NCBI GenBank assembly: GCA_963932465.1
Contig: OZ010787.1
Location: 30,446,087 to 30,510,086 of the forward strand
Direction: 5' to 3'
Length of the DNA stretch: 64,000 nucleotides
DNA from: Maratus speciosus
Lineage: Eukaryota > Arthropoda > Arachnida > Araneae > Salticidae
In this document: positions 10,741 to 21,780 of the stretch, in pieces
Position numbering within the stretch: the stretch's first letter is position 1
How the letters are laid out: every line of letters starts with the position of its first letter
Position numbers and translations under genes: made by a program
Notes under the pieces: generated by a model
Seen by the model: only the letters and a program-made list of their open reading frames with translations
Told to the model about the DNA's origin: nothing
Database searches by the model: none

Positions 10741-11746
10741 AATGGAATTATGAATAAAGAGGAGAAGACATATAGTGTACTGACTACCTGTTGCGAGTGA
10801 AGTAACTGAGGAGGTTGTCACAAGATGGCGGCAGCTTTTTCGAAATCGAATCTACAGTTTCTGAATACCGCCGGTGCAAACTTCGCACCATTAAATTGAA
10901 TAGAAATTTTTTCTTATTTAAGCATCTTATTCATGGAAATATTTTTTCACAAATATGGCAAAAACTTCGAATTTTGTTTACTGGTGTCAGTGTGGCTGGT
11001 AAAAAAATTAAGTTTGTGTCACCGGTTGAAAATATTTTCTGCCATTATTTATAACTGAAATCTTGCATTAATAAGGCCATTAAATACGGAGAAAATTTCT
11101 GTATAAATTTATTGGTGGAAGTTTTCATCGGGGGGGGGGGGGGGGGGTAATCCATGGAACTATTAATAAAGAGGAACTGACATATCCTTTAAATAGTAAA
11201 GCTTCCACTGTAACCGCTATCGCAGAAGATGTTTACCGCCAGTGGAAACTTCCACCAGTACATTTATATAGAAATTTTCAACTTATTTAAACGCCTGATT
11301 TTTACAAAACTTCAGTCATAAATAATGGTAGAATCAGATTTTCCTTTTTACTGGTAGGAGTTTACTTTGGCGGTAGTTAGGCCCTCCGTTTCCGCCATAT
11401 TGTGACAACCAGGGAAACAAACTGACAGTTTTACAAGGCATACTGACAGCAGTAAAAACAAATAGAAAATTTTACGACATTTTTGAGAAAAAAATTCGGG
11501 AACAAGACGCTTAATTAAGACGAAATTTTCTATTCAGTTTTACTGGTGGGATGATTGAAAAAAAAACAGCCGCCATCTTGTGACAACCTCTTCAGTTACT
11601 GCACTCACAACTGGTAGACAGTACACTTTATGTCTCCTCCTCTTTATTCATAACTCCATTAGGTAATCAGCCCTTGCTAAAGCGGTTACATTTGAAGGTT
11701 CACTGTTTTAAGAATATATCAGTTCCTATTTATTAATAGTTCCATG
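10741..11746. mobile_element. hAT-like CATGGAAC-family element interrupted by its own relative
   Basis: Ends AATGGAATTATGAATAAAGA and TATTAATAGTTCCATG are imperfect inverted repeats. The TSD attaggac is perfect (10733-10740, 11747-11754). The inner copy at 11153-11660 splits it, so the original is about 490 bp. It includes a 17-G run near 11131. Confidence 0.88.
11153..11660. mobile_element. hAT-like CATGGAAC-family element, inner copy
   Basis: It begins CATGGAACTATTAATAAAGA and ends TTATTCATAACTCCATT. The TSD is gggtaatc/aggtaatc (11145-11152, 11661-11668; one mismatch). It lies in opposite orientation to the outer copy. Confidence 0.88.
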
Positions 11747-12225
11747 ATTAGGACAAATAAATGTTGGCTAAATAAAAAAAAAAAAAATATTTAAAATTTC
11801 GGGCAAAATATAATGTTTAAGTACAAACCAATTTATTCGTAACAGTGTCAGAACGTCCTTAAGGATTTGCAGAATTAAAAAATAAATTATTCTATCATGG
11901 AGGAATATTCAGATAAAATACACATTAAATGCAATTTATAAAATACTTTCCTTCGTTACTTCACTCGCAACTGGTAGACAGTACAGTGTATGAATCCCCC
12001 TCTTTATTCATAACTCCATTGGGTAATCAGCCCTTGCGAAAGCGGTTGCAGTTGAAGCATCACTATTTTAAGATTATGTCAGTTACTCTTTATTAATAGT
12101 TCCATGATTAGTACAAATTAATGGTGGCTAAATATAAAAAAATATTGAAAATTTCGAACAACGTATAATGTTTAATTACAAAACTAATTTATTCGTAACA
12201 GTGTCAGAACGTCCTAATGGATTTG

Positions 12226-12275
<50 letters not shown>

Positions 12276-12333
12276 TCTATCATGGAAGAATAGTCAGATA
12301 AAATACACATTAAATACTATTTATAAAATACTT
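11592..12333 (+). repeat. tandem segmental duplication, unit about 360 bp
   Basis: Sequence 11592-11950 is repeated at 11952-12333. It includes the end of the inner hAT-like element, the end of the outer element and downstream unique sequence (AACAGTGTCAGAACGTCCT is in both). The second unit carries a 41-base A run (about 12232-12272). The duplication must postdate the nested insertions. Confidence 0.9.
12232..12272. repeat. poly-A run of about 41 bases
   Basis: A homopolymer expanded in unit 2 of the duplication; the same site in unit 1 (near 11877) has only six A residues. Confidence 0.95.
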
Positions 12334-12666
12334 ATTATTATTATTATTATTATTATTAATTTACTAAATACACAATAACGTCATAACTATTTCTACTATG
12401 ACCCTTAATTATAAGCAATAATTATATATATGTTATTTAAACAAACAGTAATACTTATTAGTATTTAAAGTTTTTGGTCCTTTTTTGTTAAATCATTTAG
12501 CGCTTTCATTGTTTTGGCGTATTTTTTCCACATCATTGATGCCGAGCTTGATTTGGTTTCAGGTAATAATTCGTTTTATACGAGCAGCTTGCTAAACTCT
12601 GTTTTTCATGCAAATATATTTGAATTTTTATTGCAATTGATTTCATGATTTCGTATTTGCATGAAA

Positions 12667-12882
12667 TTAACATTAAAAAGACCGGAAATTTTACTTAAGT
12701 TTTATAATACTATTTTACACCCGGGAACGAGTGTGGGTTATTTTTACCGTTTAACGTATGTACGTTATAATTTTTTTATTTGAGTCATTTAAACTTATTT
12801 TACAGAGAAATTTATGGTTTGAACTGAAATATATACATATGGTAGGGTTCAAAATGATCTCTCACGGTCTTTTTAGTGTTAA
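12667..12882. mobile_element. piggyBac-like MITE, TTAACACTAAAAAGACCG family
   Basis: TTAACATTAAAAAGACCGG is mirrored by ACGGTCTTTTTAGTGTTAA. The right TTAA (12879-12882) is also the left TTAA of the next element. Confidence 0.85.
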
Positions 12883-13094
12883 CCCATTAATTCTCGCTCC
12901 CGTGATATTCACGGGCTGGGTCTGTTATTCACATTGTTTCATTCGAACCAGTCTTATAAAATAGTGTAATTGGCTTTATTGTGGTATCATTTTACCTGTT
13001 AATAAATAAGATGAATATTTCATTTGCAAAAAATGGTGCCAATAAGCAATTTGAATTTTTAAACTGTAATTTAATGCGGCCGGTATGGGGTTAA
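12879..13094. mobile_element. piggyBac-like MITE sharing its left TTAA
   Basis: It begins TTAACCCATTAATTCTCGCT, contains CCCGTGATATTCACGGGCTG, and ends CCGGTATGGGGTTAA. It is a relative of 317-544 in reverse order. Confidence 0.8.
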
Positions 13095-13355
13095 TAAGCA
13101 TCTGTCATGTTTCTTGGAAGAAGAACACTCTTACTTAGCATTATTACTTAATGGACGGAGAACATATTACTTAATGGAATTAAATTGTGACCCAAATCCA
13201 GACTGCAACATGCATTTTATAAGAGAAATGAAATCTCCCATACTAAAAACCATTTTTCGGTGTGTTCGTAATTATATAAATACGTAGCACCTACAGTCGT
13301 CATCTGGTCCGTCCAACAGTCTGTCTGTCTATCTGTCCGCATATAACCATGGAGA

Positions 13356-13523
13356 CAGTGCTGGAACATTGGCGCAGAGGCGGAGCCTATTGACACCACT
13401 AAATTTTAGTGGCATTTTTCGGCTTATCTAATGACAGAAATTGATAGTTTTTATTAAGGTGAAGAATACTATAAAAATTTAGTGGTGTCAATAGGCCTCC
13501 TCTGCGCCAATTTTCCAACACTG
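13356..13523. mobile_element. MITE with TTGGCGCAGAGG termini, copy 1
   Basis: CAGTGCTGGAACATTGGCGC is mirrored by GCGCCAATTTTCCAACACTG. The inner arm ACACCACTAAATTTTAGTGG is part of the shared core. A close relative is at 50489-50659. Confidence 0.78.
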
Positions 13524-13562
13524 ATGAAGAGCCAAGTGATTTGAAAATTTTAATATATAATT

Positions 13563-13775
13563 GTTGCAGAATTTTGTCGAGTCATTTTAAATTTTTTATT
13601 AAAATTGGATGTGTAGTTCAATTACTGCGGCTCAAGTAATTATGTTTCCTACCAGAATTTTAAAAAAATAATAATAACTTTCTTATGCTTAGCATTTATT
13701 TGAATTAATTTTTTAAATAAAATTTTGAAGCAGACTTAAATTAGCCGTTGCTTATACACCGGAAATTACGATATA
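13563..13775. mobile_element. possible MITE with GGTGTATAAGC-type right end
   Basis: The right end TATACACCGGAAATTACGAT matches the termini at 5730-5908. An inner arm CCTACCAGAATTTT and a CTTATGCTTAGCATTTATTT centre are visible, but the left end is unclear. Confidence 0.4.
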
Positions 13776-14427
13776 TCAAATCATTCAAGCTTATCCTAAT
13801 TTAAAAGCCCCACTAAAGTATCCTACTTATGGAAGACACACAAATTTAGTTCTTACACTTTCTTTTGTGCAAAATTTGGATATTTATTAGAATTCTTTAC
13901 ACAAAGTTGTTATACAGTTTATTTGGCGGTCCGAAAATATTAATTAATGCAAAATCATTTTTGTAATTTAGAAAATTTCTTTCATTTAGGAAACTTATAA
14001 GTGTATATCCGTATTATGTGTTAAAAACGGTTTTAATGTAGATTGCTGCAAGCGTACTTATTTCTCAGAAGAGTTAACATTTTCGTATTATCCGGTAATT
14101 AATATAATCTGAATGATATTAAATGGCAGAAAGCTTTTGAAACAAAGTGCATCCTTTCATTTATCTATTTATACGTATCCCAGCAAATGCGGCTGATTTA
14201 GTCTCTTGTGCCCTATGAAGTAATCGCGAAACTGTAATGAGGCTTTTATTGAATGACAATAATCTCTTATAAATTAGCAAATAATTTTAATTAGTTAGTT
14301 ATTCCGTTTAAGAAATTACCTAAGCAACAACTAATTGACATTTTTGAAAATTAGTTGAATAAAAATAGCATTATATTCATACATTTACCAATTAAATTTT
14401 GGTATAAGATATTAAACTTATATTATT
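13776..14427. other. AT-rich stretch, nothing recognised
   Basis: No supported features. Confidence 0.4.
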
Positions 14428-14647
14428 TTAACACCTTGAGGGGCGGTGGTATGTTTATGAAACCACTTAATTTTAGTTTCCAAATGCCACATTGGCACCA
14501 GAATTTTGGTTTTAAAAAAATCGGTTTATTATGCGTGTGAAATATAGCATTTTCTTATTTATAAATAAATTTGTTTTCAAATTCCGGTGTCATTCCTTAA
14601 TTTCAAAACTTTAGCAATGGAATTAGATTTTCCCCTGAAAGAGTTAA
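14428..14647. mobile_element. piggyBac-like MITE, GGGGCGGTGGTATG family
   Basis: The element runs from TTAACACCTTGAGGGGCGGT to CCTGAAAGAGTTAA. The inner block CACATTGGCACCAGAATTTT recurs at 30143-30358 and, diverged, at 34057-34272. Confidence 0.78.
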
Positions 14648-14825
14648 TGATATAATGTCACTGTGCTTAAATGAGACGCAATTCCGCATAGTTACATCAC
14701 CTTTAGGTTATAGTTTGCATTTTATTAAATAAATATGTGCATTAATAAGATGCAAAAGGTTGAATGCTGTGATTCTAATTCAAAACAAACTTGTTTTGAA
14801 TTGAGTCATTATGTAAAATAGAAGC

Positions 14826-15096
14826 AAACAACATGTCGTCGGTACCATGTCAAACTATCCAATGTGAAAACAGTAGGCGACTTTTTTAAAATTCAGATTT
14901 CTTGATTGGCACCACTCTTTTGAAATAGTAAAATTCCCGTTATTTAACGACGTATTAATTAAGCCCTCAAGGGGTACTTAACAAGGGGAATTTAACACTT
15001 TCAGATAAGTGGTTCCAATCAAGAAATTTTAATTTTTAAAAGTAGGCCGCTGTTTTCACATGGGATAGTTTGACATGGTACCGACGATATGTTTGT
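14826..15096. mobile_element. 260-bp near-perfect hairpin element
   Basis: ACATGTCGTCGGTACCATGT and CAAACTATCCAATGTGAAAA are mirrored at 15040-15090. The inner arms ATTTCTTGATTGGCACCACT equal those of the CAGTGTTGCC hAT-like MITEs, but the outer termini differ. The TSD is unclear. Confidence 0.75.
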
Positions 15097-15099
15097 TGC

Positions 15100-15536
15100 A
15101 ATTAAATGCTTTCTGTCGAATTTTCAGTGGCTAAAATCTAAATGATCATTAAAAAGTACGTAAATGGGTGAGAATGTATGTTATTCATAGCAACTTAAAA
15201 TATACATTTATTTTCCATCAGTTTTTCAAATACATAATAAAGAGTTGAAATACAGAAATTAAGCCACTGAAACTCTTATTATCGAGCTATTTCATATATT
15301 AATGACTTCATTTAATACATGAATAATAAAAATCAAATTTGAGATGCATAATATTGAGTATCTTATGCGTAAATAGAGAATATTGCAACATTCACAGTTT
15401 AAACACATTTAACTTTCTTTTGAAGTTGCTTTTCTAAGATTTCATTGCTTTTTCTTTACATTTTTTTTCTCTGTTTTTGCTTTTTCAGTGCATTGTTCTC
15501 TTTTACTTTTTTTCTTTTCATTCTGCAAATTCTGAT
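15100..15536. other. AT-rich stretch, nothing recognised
   Basis: No supported features. Confidence 0.4.
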
Positions 15537-15694
15537 CAGTGGCGCAGTCAGGATGGGGGTTTAGAAACTCATTATACCACTAATTTAGCATAGCAAACTT
15601 TGTCTTATTTAATTGCATAATTTTTTGATAAAATAAAGCAAGGAAAAAAAGTGGTATTCAGTGCCTCAAAACACCCAAACTCGCTGCTTTACTG
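15537..15694. mobile_element. hAT-like MITE with CAGTGGCGCAG termini
   Basis: CAGTGGCGCAGTCAGGATGG is mirrored imperfectly by CGCTGCTTTACTG. The flanks attctgat and agtctgat form an 8-bp TSD with one mismatch. The inner arm is ATACCACTAATTTAGCAT with a CTTATTTAATTG centre. Confidence 0.7.
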
Positions 15695-15806
15695 AGTCTG
15701 ATCCTACTGCTTTTCGCTTTCTTTTTTCACGAAACTGTTTTATATAAGCAGTTTCAAAGATTAAAATATCTCTTCAAGAAGAGATATTTGTTAGTGTGAT
15801 TCCGTT

Positions 15807-16040
15807 TTAACCTCTTAACGGTCGCGTTAAATTACAATTTTAAAAATTTAAATTTCTTATTGGCACCACTTTTTGAAAAAGAAATATTCACCTTATTTAA
15901 TGGCAGGTACCATATAAAGTCATAGCAGCAGATACCATAATAAAGTCAATTACACTATTTTATAAAACTGGTTGGAGTCGAAATATCTGAATAAAAGACA
16001 CAGCCCGTGAATATCAGGGGAGCGATAAATAAGGGGTTAA
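15807..16040. mobile_element. piggyBac-like MITE
   Basis: It begins TTAACCTCTTAACGGTCGCG and ends GATAAATAAGGGGTTAA, with TTAA at both ends. The block CAGCCCGTGAATATCAGGGG is shared with 317-544 and 12879-13094. Confidence 0.85.
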
Positions 16041-16080
16041 CACCAGACCGATTAGAATGACACATTCATTTGGTAATTAG

Positions 16081-16229
16081 CAGTGTTGCCAAGTCTTCGG
16101 ATTTTTGCACACCAGTATTATCTTAGAGAAAATGCTATTCTTTTAAATCCGCGTAATGTTCTAATAAAGTTAAACAACATTTTCTGTACTAAAATACCGG
16201 TATCCAAAAAGCAGGAGACTTGGCAGCTC
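16081..16229. mobile_element. MITE, GCCAAGTCTCCGGC family, copy 2
   Basis: CAGTGTTGCCAAGTCTTCGG is mirrored by AGGAGACTTGGCAGCTCTG. The perfect 6-bp TSD aattag flanks it (16075-16080, 16230-16235). The inner arm has ACACCAGTATTATCTTAGAG. Confidence 0.85.
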
Positions 16230-16267
16230 TGAATTAGATTTTTTTAACATAAAAACCGCCACACAGT

Positions 16268-16810
16268 CATGGAACTAATAATAAAGAGGAACTGACATAT
16301 CCAGAAAATAGTGCAGCTTCAACTGTAACCGTATTTGCAGGGGTTGATTACCACCGGTAGAAACTTCTACCAGTAAATTTATATAGACACGTTCCCCTTT
16401 TTTAAACGCCTTATTAATGCAAATTTTCAGTCATAAATAATAGCAGAAACAGATTTTCATTTTTACTGGTGGAAGTTTACTTTGACGGTAGTCGGGCCCT
16501 TCGTTTACGCTATATTGTGACAACCAGTGAAACAAACTGACAGTTTTACTTGGCAAACTGTCACCAATAAAATCAAACAGAAATTTTCAACTCATTTTTG
16601 AGAAAATATTGCCATGACTAAGACGTTTAAGTAAGATGAAAATTTCTATTCCAATTTACTGGTGTGACGTTTGCACCGGAGGTAATCAGAAATTGTAGAT
16701 CCGATTTAAAAAAAAGAAGCCGCCATCTTGTGACAACTTTCTAAGTTACTTCACTCGATACTGGTAGACAGTACACTATATTACTCCTCCTCTTTATTCA
16801 TAACTCCATT
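16268..16810. mobile_element. hAT-like CATGGAAC-family element, uninterrupted copy
   Basis: A 543-bp element begins CATGGAACTAATAATAAAGA and ends TTATTCATAACTCCATT, flanked by the perfect 8-bp TSD cacacagt (16260-16267, 16811-16818). Arms carry mirrored CACCGGTAGAAACTTC and GCCGCCATCTTGTGACAAC blocks. It has no coding capacity and is the best reference copy here. Confidence 0.93.
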
Positions 16811-17237
16811 CACACAGTGGGATATTTCACAAATCTGGGCTTCCAAAATTATTTTTTGTTTTACACTAATTTAAACGTTTAAAACAGTACATAAATGCAC
16901 TTAAATATTATTTAATAACTTAAAAATCATGGATGTTTTGCAACTTCGTACTGATTTTTATTGAACAAAATTAGTATTATAAAATAAATTCTAATTATGA
17001 TAAATAGTATTATAAAATAAATGAAAATTATGATAAAAAATGGAATAATAGATAAAATAAATGAATAAATTATTAAAACAGATTATTAACAATAAGAACA
17101 ATTAGTTTGTAAACCACAAATGTGGGATTTTTTAATCAGGTGATAATTCTGAATCGTAATGCGTTTCTTCATAATCAGAATGCTGTGGATCACGAGGTTC
17201 AGAAGATTCCAAAGACAGTAACATTTCAAGGGTTTCC

Positions 17238-17482
17238 TTAACCTTCTACTGCACATGGTAGCATATATGCTACCATCAGTGTTTTCAATTCAGTGGATTT
17301 TTGAATTAAGATATTCCAAATTCCTACCATAAATTTAAAATAGCAACATTTGTTTTATTTAATAAATTAAATTCCGTCATTAAATGAAACAAAATTTTCG
17401 ATTGAAATTTTCAGGTGTAAATTCAGATTATCTGAATTACCGAATTTCTAGAACGTATTGTACCCCGGAATTAGAGAGTTAA
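17238..17482. mobile_element. piggyBac-like MITE inside the Transib C-terminus
   Basis: TTAACCTTCTACTGCACATG at the left and a TTAGAGAGTTAA end at the right, with TTAA at both ends (17238-17241, 17479-17482). Removing it rejoins CTTAAG and keeps the minus-strand transposase frame open across the junction, which confirms both boundaries. Confidence 0.88.
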
Positions 17483-17637
17483 GGAACAATTTTGATTTTT
17501 TTGTCGTGGGTATCATTCCAATTAAAACTGGATCTGAACTCAAAAGCAATGTGTTGAGAGCATCGCGGTTACAAGAAACTCTTGAAAATTTATGCGATAG
17601 ATTTTGGCGAAATAATCCAAAATGTTCTGTATGTTCC

Positions 17638-17846
17638 TTAACACTAGAATAACGTTGAGGGGCCATTTTGCCCCAAGCATAAGGATATACGTCGGTTCGG
17701 AACAGAAATTTCTTTATAAAATAAATTTAAAAGATGCAAACGAAAAAAGGGGTAATTATATAAGTTAAACATATTTAAATAAAAATTCGGGTATCAAACA
17801 TTTTCATAAAACTTGAGTAAAAATTCCAGTCTTCTTAGTGTTTAAG
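17638..17846. mobile_element. piggyBac-like MITE at the Transib/foldback junction
   Basis: It runs from TTAACACTAGAATAACGTTG to CAGTCTTCTTAGTGTTTAA, with TTAA at both ends. It belongs to the TTAACACTAGAA family (9071). It sits in a TTAA formed by the terminal bases of the foldback element, so it arrived after that element. Confidence 0.85.
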
Positions 17847-18489
17847 GTCATAGCCGGATAAGCACTGGAATCATGCCTTTCAATCAAATTTCCTGATTTC
17901 TATCCCAGATGTGGCTACATATCTGACAATATATTTCCCCCATTATCACCTTATAAATATTGATATTTAATGAGATAAAAATGTTTTTTTTTTTTATTTA
18001 AAAAAAAAAAAAAAAACAGATTTTCTCAAAAACTACTGCACGGAATTTCATGCCATTAACTAAGGATATATAGATTCCAAAGATGCATATCAGGTATTTT
18101 TTGTATAATTTTCTGTGTATAAAAAATGTGTGAAATAGCGAAATAATAATTTCAAAAAATAAAAGTAATATCTTATGGTTATCCGAAAATTAGCATTTTC
18201 TTGTAAAAAATTCCCCATATGTGCCCGTATATTCTATATAAATGCAGAAAGTTTTTGTTTGGTACTACATATAAATATTTACAAAAATGTATATTAAAAT
18301 TATTGAAATTCATTTTAATGCGTTATTTGGAGCGGAGCTACTTAACTTCAACATCCGAAGAATTTTTGGAGCAAAGTCAGCAGACAATATGTCAACTGAT
18401 GTAGTTTAGATTCCATTAAGCATATAAGCCATGTTTTTCAACATCATATTCATTTTGATATCGACAGTGTTCATAATGTTGCTCATGTG

Positions 18490-19218
18490 CAGAAATGGAG
18501 TTATGAATAAAGAGGAGGAGACATATGGTCCTATCTACCAGTTGCGAGTTAAGTAACTGAGGAGGTTGTCACAAGATGGCGGCTGTTTTTTATTTAATCG
18601 GATCTTCAGTTTCTGATTACTACCAGGGCAAAAGTCTCACCGGTAAAATTTAACAGAAAATTTCGTCTTAACTAAGCGTCTTATTCACGAAATTTTTTCT
18701 CAAAAATGTCGTAAAAATTTCTATTTGTTTTTACTGGTGTGAGTATGCCTTGTAAAACTGCCAGTTTGCTTCCCTGGTTGTCACAATATGGCAGAAACGC
18801 AGGGCCTAACTACCGCCAAAGTAAACTCCTACCAGTAAAAATAAAAATCTGTTTCTATCATTATTTATGACTGAAATTTTGTAATAATCAGGCGTTTAAA
18901 TTAGTTGAAAATTTCTATATAAATCTACTGGTGGAAGTTTCCACTGGCGGTAAACAACTCCTGCGATAGCGGTTACAGTTGAAGCTTCACTATTTTAAGG
19001 ATATGTCAGTTCCTCTTTATTAATAGTTCCATGTGTGCAGGGGTGTAAAAATCTAGGCGCCAGCAGGCAGTTTCTCACCACTAAATTTTAATAGTTTTCT
19101 TCGGTTAAAATTAATTAGCGTTTTTGCAAAAATTCTAGACGAAATATTAGACGAAAAATAACGAATAAAATTTAGTGGTGAGAGACTGCCTGCTGGTACC
19201 TAGATTTTTACACCCCTG
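18490..19218. mobile_element. hAT-like MITE with CAGGGGTGTAAAAATC termini, interrupted
   Basis: CAGGGGTGTAAAAATCTAGG and its inverse TAGATTTTTACACCCCTG bound it, flanked by the perfect 8-bp TSD ctcatgtg (18482-18489, 19219-19226). The second foldback copy near 51288 shows the empty site GCTCATGTGTTCATT. The element at 18493-19032 landed in its first bases. Confidence 0.9.
18493..19032. mobile_element. hAT-like CATGGAAC-family element, innermost layer
   Basis: It is inverted relative to 16268-16810 and starts AAATGGAGTTATGAATAAAG, ending ATTAATAGTTCCAT. The TSD is atgtgcag/gtgtgcag (one mismatch). It is 540 bp, like the uninterrupted copy. Confidence 0.88.
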
Positions 19219-20651
19219 CTCATGTGTTCATTAAAATTTAAAATACAGCAATTCTGTAACTGTTTATTCCAAAAAAATTTCGGGTGTGGAAGTTGAGTAG
19301 CTGCGCCCAAAATAACGCCTTAAAGTGAATTTCAATAATTTTAATATACATTTTTGTAAATATTTAAATGTAGTACCCAACGCAAACTTTCGGCATTTAT
19401 ATAGGATATACGGGCACATATGGGGAATGTTTTACAAGAAAATGGTAATTTTCGGATAACCATAAGATATGATTTTTATTTTTTGAAATTTTTATTTCGC
19501 TATTTCACATAGTTTTTATAAACAGAAAATTATACAAAAACTATCAGTTATGCATCTTTGGTATCTATATATCCTTAATTAATGGCATAAAATTCCGTGC
19601 AGCAGTTTTTGAGAAAATCCGTTTTTTAAAAAATCGAAAAAACATTTTTATCTCACTAAATATCAATATTTATCGGGTAATAATTGGGGAAATATATTGT
19701 CAGATATGTAGTTACGTCTGGGAAAAAATCAGGAAATTTGATTAAAAGGCATGTTTCCAATGCTTATCCGGCTAAGCCCTTTCAAGGTGAATTTTGCGAC
19801 CACTGGATATGGTTTCAAAAATAACTTTAAATCGATATATTAAATTTTCATCAATGCCGATAATTTCTGCTGCTAGAGATGGCTCAGCAATGATCTTCTG
19901 CTTGTATTTCCATCATTTGTATTACCATATCCAGGGTTAGGAATATCTATAAGTAAACTTAAGTTGTTTTGAAATATTCTTGAATGCTGAATTTTGTTTC
20001 ATTAATGAGATAATTTTCATCTTCTGCACTCAATCTCCACTTTTTTATCGACAGTTTGTACGCTAAATGCAACAAATTTTCAAACAATCGAATCCTACCA
20101 TGCAAAATCGATCGTCCAAATTCTAATGTTTCTGGCTTCACAGTTTTCTTTTTAAAGAGATCATTACAATCTTTGTATGTCAGTCCACAAAAGTAGCAAC
20201 TCATTGTCGATTTTGTACTTGTGACTGCGTTACATATTTTTCCTTCGACCATAGTAAATATCATTTTATGTTTTACTAAAAATGTATTTTCCTCTAATGT
20301 AATATTTGAGGGCTGTACAGATCTTAATGCATTTTTTTATGTAATTAATCTCACCATTAATAATTTCTGTTGTTTCTATTATAAATCTTATTCGCGTGTG
20401 TCGGCAATAACGTGATGATGAAGGCAATGGATTTTTCCAGATAATGTTGTTGATTGTACTGCAAATTAACTGAATTGGAAGAATCGAGCTCTGGAATATA
20501 TGCTCATCGGAAGAGGAATCACTGTCAAATTTTTGTTTGTATTGCGTTTGTTGCGATCCATCGCAGCCCCATTTAATACTATAATTTTAAAAGACTCTTT
20601 GTCTGCATATCAATTAATTTTAGACCGTTGTAGAAGACAGTAACCAGTGTT

Positions 20652-20880
20652 GGGTATGAACGCGTTCATTGAACGAAAGTTCACGAACTTAGTTCACTTT
20701 CTGTGAACGTTGAGTTGAACTTGACTCACTTTTTGATAAATGAACGTGAACTGAACGAAAACCCAAAAAATCCGTGAGTTTGAACGAAATTTACAACTCA
20801 AACTCAATTTTTTCCATAATGTATTTTTAAATTTTTCCAGCCGTTAAGAACACGTTTTTCCCATTCAAATGCCATTTAGA
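20652..20880. mobile_element. hAT-like element fragment with GAACG/CGTTC repeats
   Basis: It begins CAGTGTTGGGTATGAACGCG and continues with many GAACGAAAGTTC-type units in both orientations. This pattern is widespread in non-autonomous hAT elements. The right end is not resolved. Confidence 0.55.
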
Positions 20881-20889
20881 GGTCTAAAC

Positions 20890-21780
20890 CGACTTGGGAC
20901 GGGTCGAGGCTGATCATCAGTTTTTCAGGGTCGTGCCCGGGCCTTGCTTTCTCTGGAGGCTCGGGCCGGGCCGACCTTATTTCTGGACCTGTGCTTTATT
21001 CTTCCTAGAAATCTGCACCGACAGAAATTTTCTGGTCCGGTCGCCCCTTCTTGTATCAAAATCGTTGATCTGTCCCTGTCTGATTTGTGCAAAAATCTTT
21101 TTAAGGAACAACTTCTTTGGGTAAACATTTTTTACCGAAAATACATATGTTTTTAAATTACCATTATTCTACAATTAAAATTCTCTTTAAAGAAAGTACA
21201 TTTACATTTCGAGGAGGGGGGAGGGGTATACAGTACTGTAAAACCTCTTATAAGAATCTGTGTATGACGAAATCCTGTTTCAAACTGGAATATTTCTTGA
21301 TCGGTGCAAAATGGATATAATAATTCGTTTAAAAATAAAAAAAAAAATACTTTGCAAGAGACTACACAGACCTGGTAAAAAAGGAATTATAACGATTTTT
21401 TTCTCTCCTATGTGATTCCGTCTTAGAAGGTTTTTCGATATGGAACTTTTCAGATTTTTTATGTTCCAAGCCATGTAATGGTATTAATAATAATTTAGAT
21501 ATTTACATACAAATAGAGATCGATTAAAAAATCAACATAGTTTACAATAGGACATACAGAAAGAAATATAGTTGAAACAGTATTTTGGAATGGAGGTCCC
21601 TGTACTATGCAGTCTATGGTAGAGGTCTGCTGGTGCCGAAATTTCAAGGCCCGGGCCCGGCCCAGTATAAAAATTAAACATTCGTCTCGAGCCCGGCCCG
21701 CACAAATAAAATATTGGCCGGGGCCCGGTATAACAACTGAAAGTTCGGCCCGAGATCGGCCCGCCCCGGCACGACACATT
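20890..21780. mobile_element. hAT-like element with GGCCCGGGCCCGG blocks
   Basis: Two GC-rich patches in opposite orientation (about 20930-21040 and 21640-21775) contain repeated GCCCGGGCC and GGCCCGGCC units. They flank AT-rich sequence that holds another MITE (21233-21470). Open frames on both strands through the GC patches (for example 21495-21812) are repeat artefacts. Confidence 0.5.
21233..21470 (+). mobile_element. MITE with CTAAGACGGAATC termini, copy A
   Basis: ACTGTAAAACCTCTTATAAG at the left and ATTCCGTCTTAGAAGGTTTT at the right are inverted. A second copy lies in opposite orientation at 22047-22251. The TIR style (CAGTAAAACCTCTT) suggests a pogo/Tigger relative. Confidence 0.55.

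Larger units (their letters stand above)
17843..19788. mobile_element. foldback element with long inverted arms, copy 1
   Basis: GGTCATAGCCGGATAAGCAC at the left is mirrored by AATGCTTATCCGGCTAAGCC at the right. The arms pair over roughly 600 bases each (the ATCAATATTTAT and AAAATTCCCCATAT regions are mirrored). A second copy at about 50483-51848 lacks the nested elements. It contains MITEs at 18490-19218 and 18493-19032. No transposase or certain TSD was found. Confidence 0.85.
17132..20640 (-). pseudogene. Transib-type (RAG1-related) transposase relic, multiply interrupted
   Basis: Read on the minus strand, pieces at about 20574-19790, 17637-17483 and 17237-17132 form one diverged transposase. 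The first piece carries KWGCDGS near 20570 (the D of CDG fits the first catalytic aspartate of the Transib/RAG1 core), then WKNPLPSSSRYCR, CYFCGLTYKDCNDL and a degenerate NTNDGNTSRR motif near 19915. The second piece carries FRQNLSHKFSR and LLLSSDPVLI. The last piece is an acidic tail ending at a TAA (17132-17134). There are frameshifts near 20200-20300 and 20590. The segment expected to hold the last catalytic glutamate is missing at the foldback insertion. The assignment is from motif recall, not a search; the N-terminal part and the TIRs were not found. Confidence 0.7.

Noticed and set aside
20925..21128. Pairs of overlapping sense/antisense small proteins near 21 kb
   Set aside because: Both lie in a palindromic GC-rich repeat block; no independent support.
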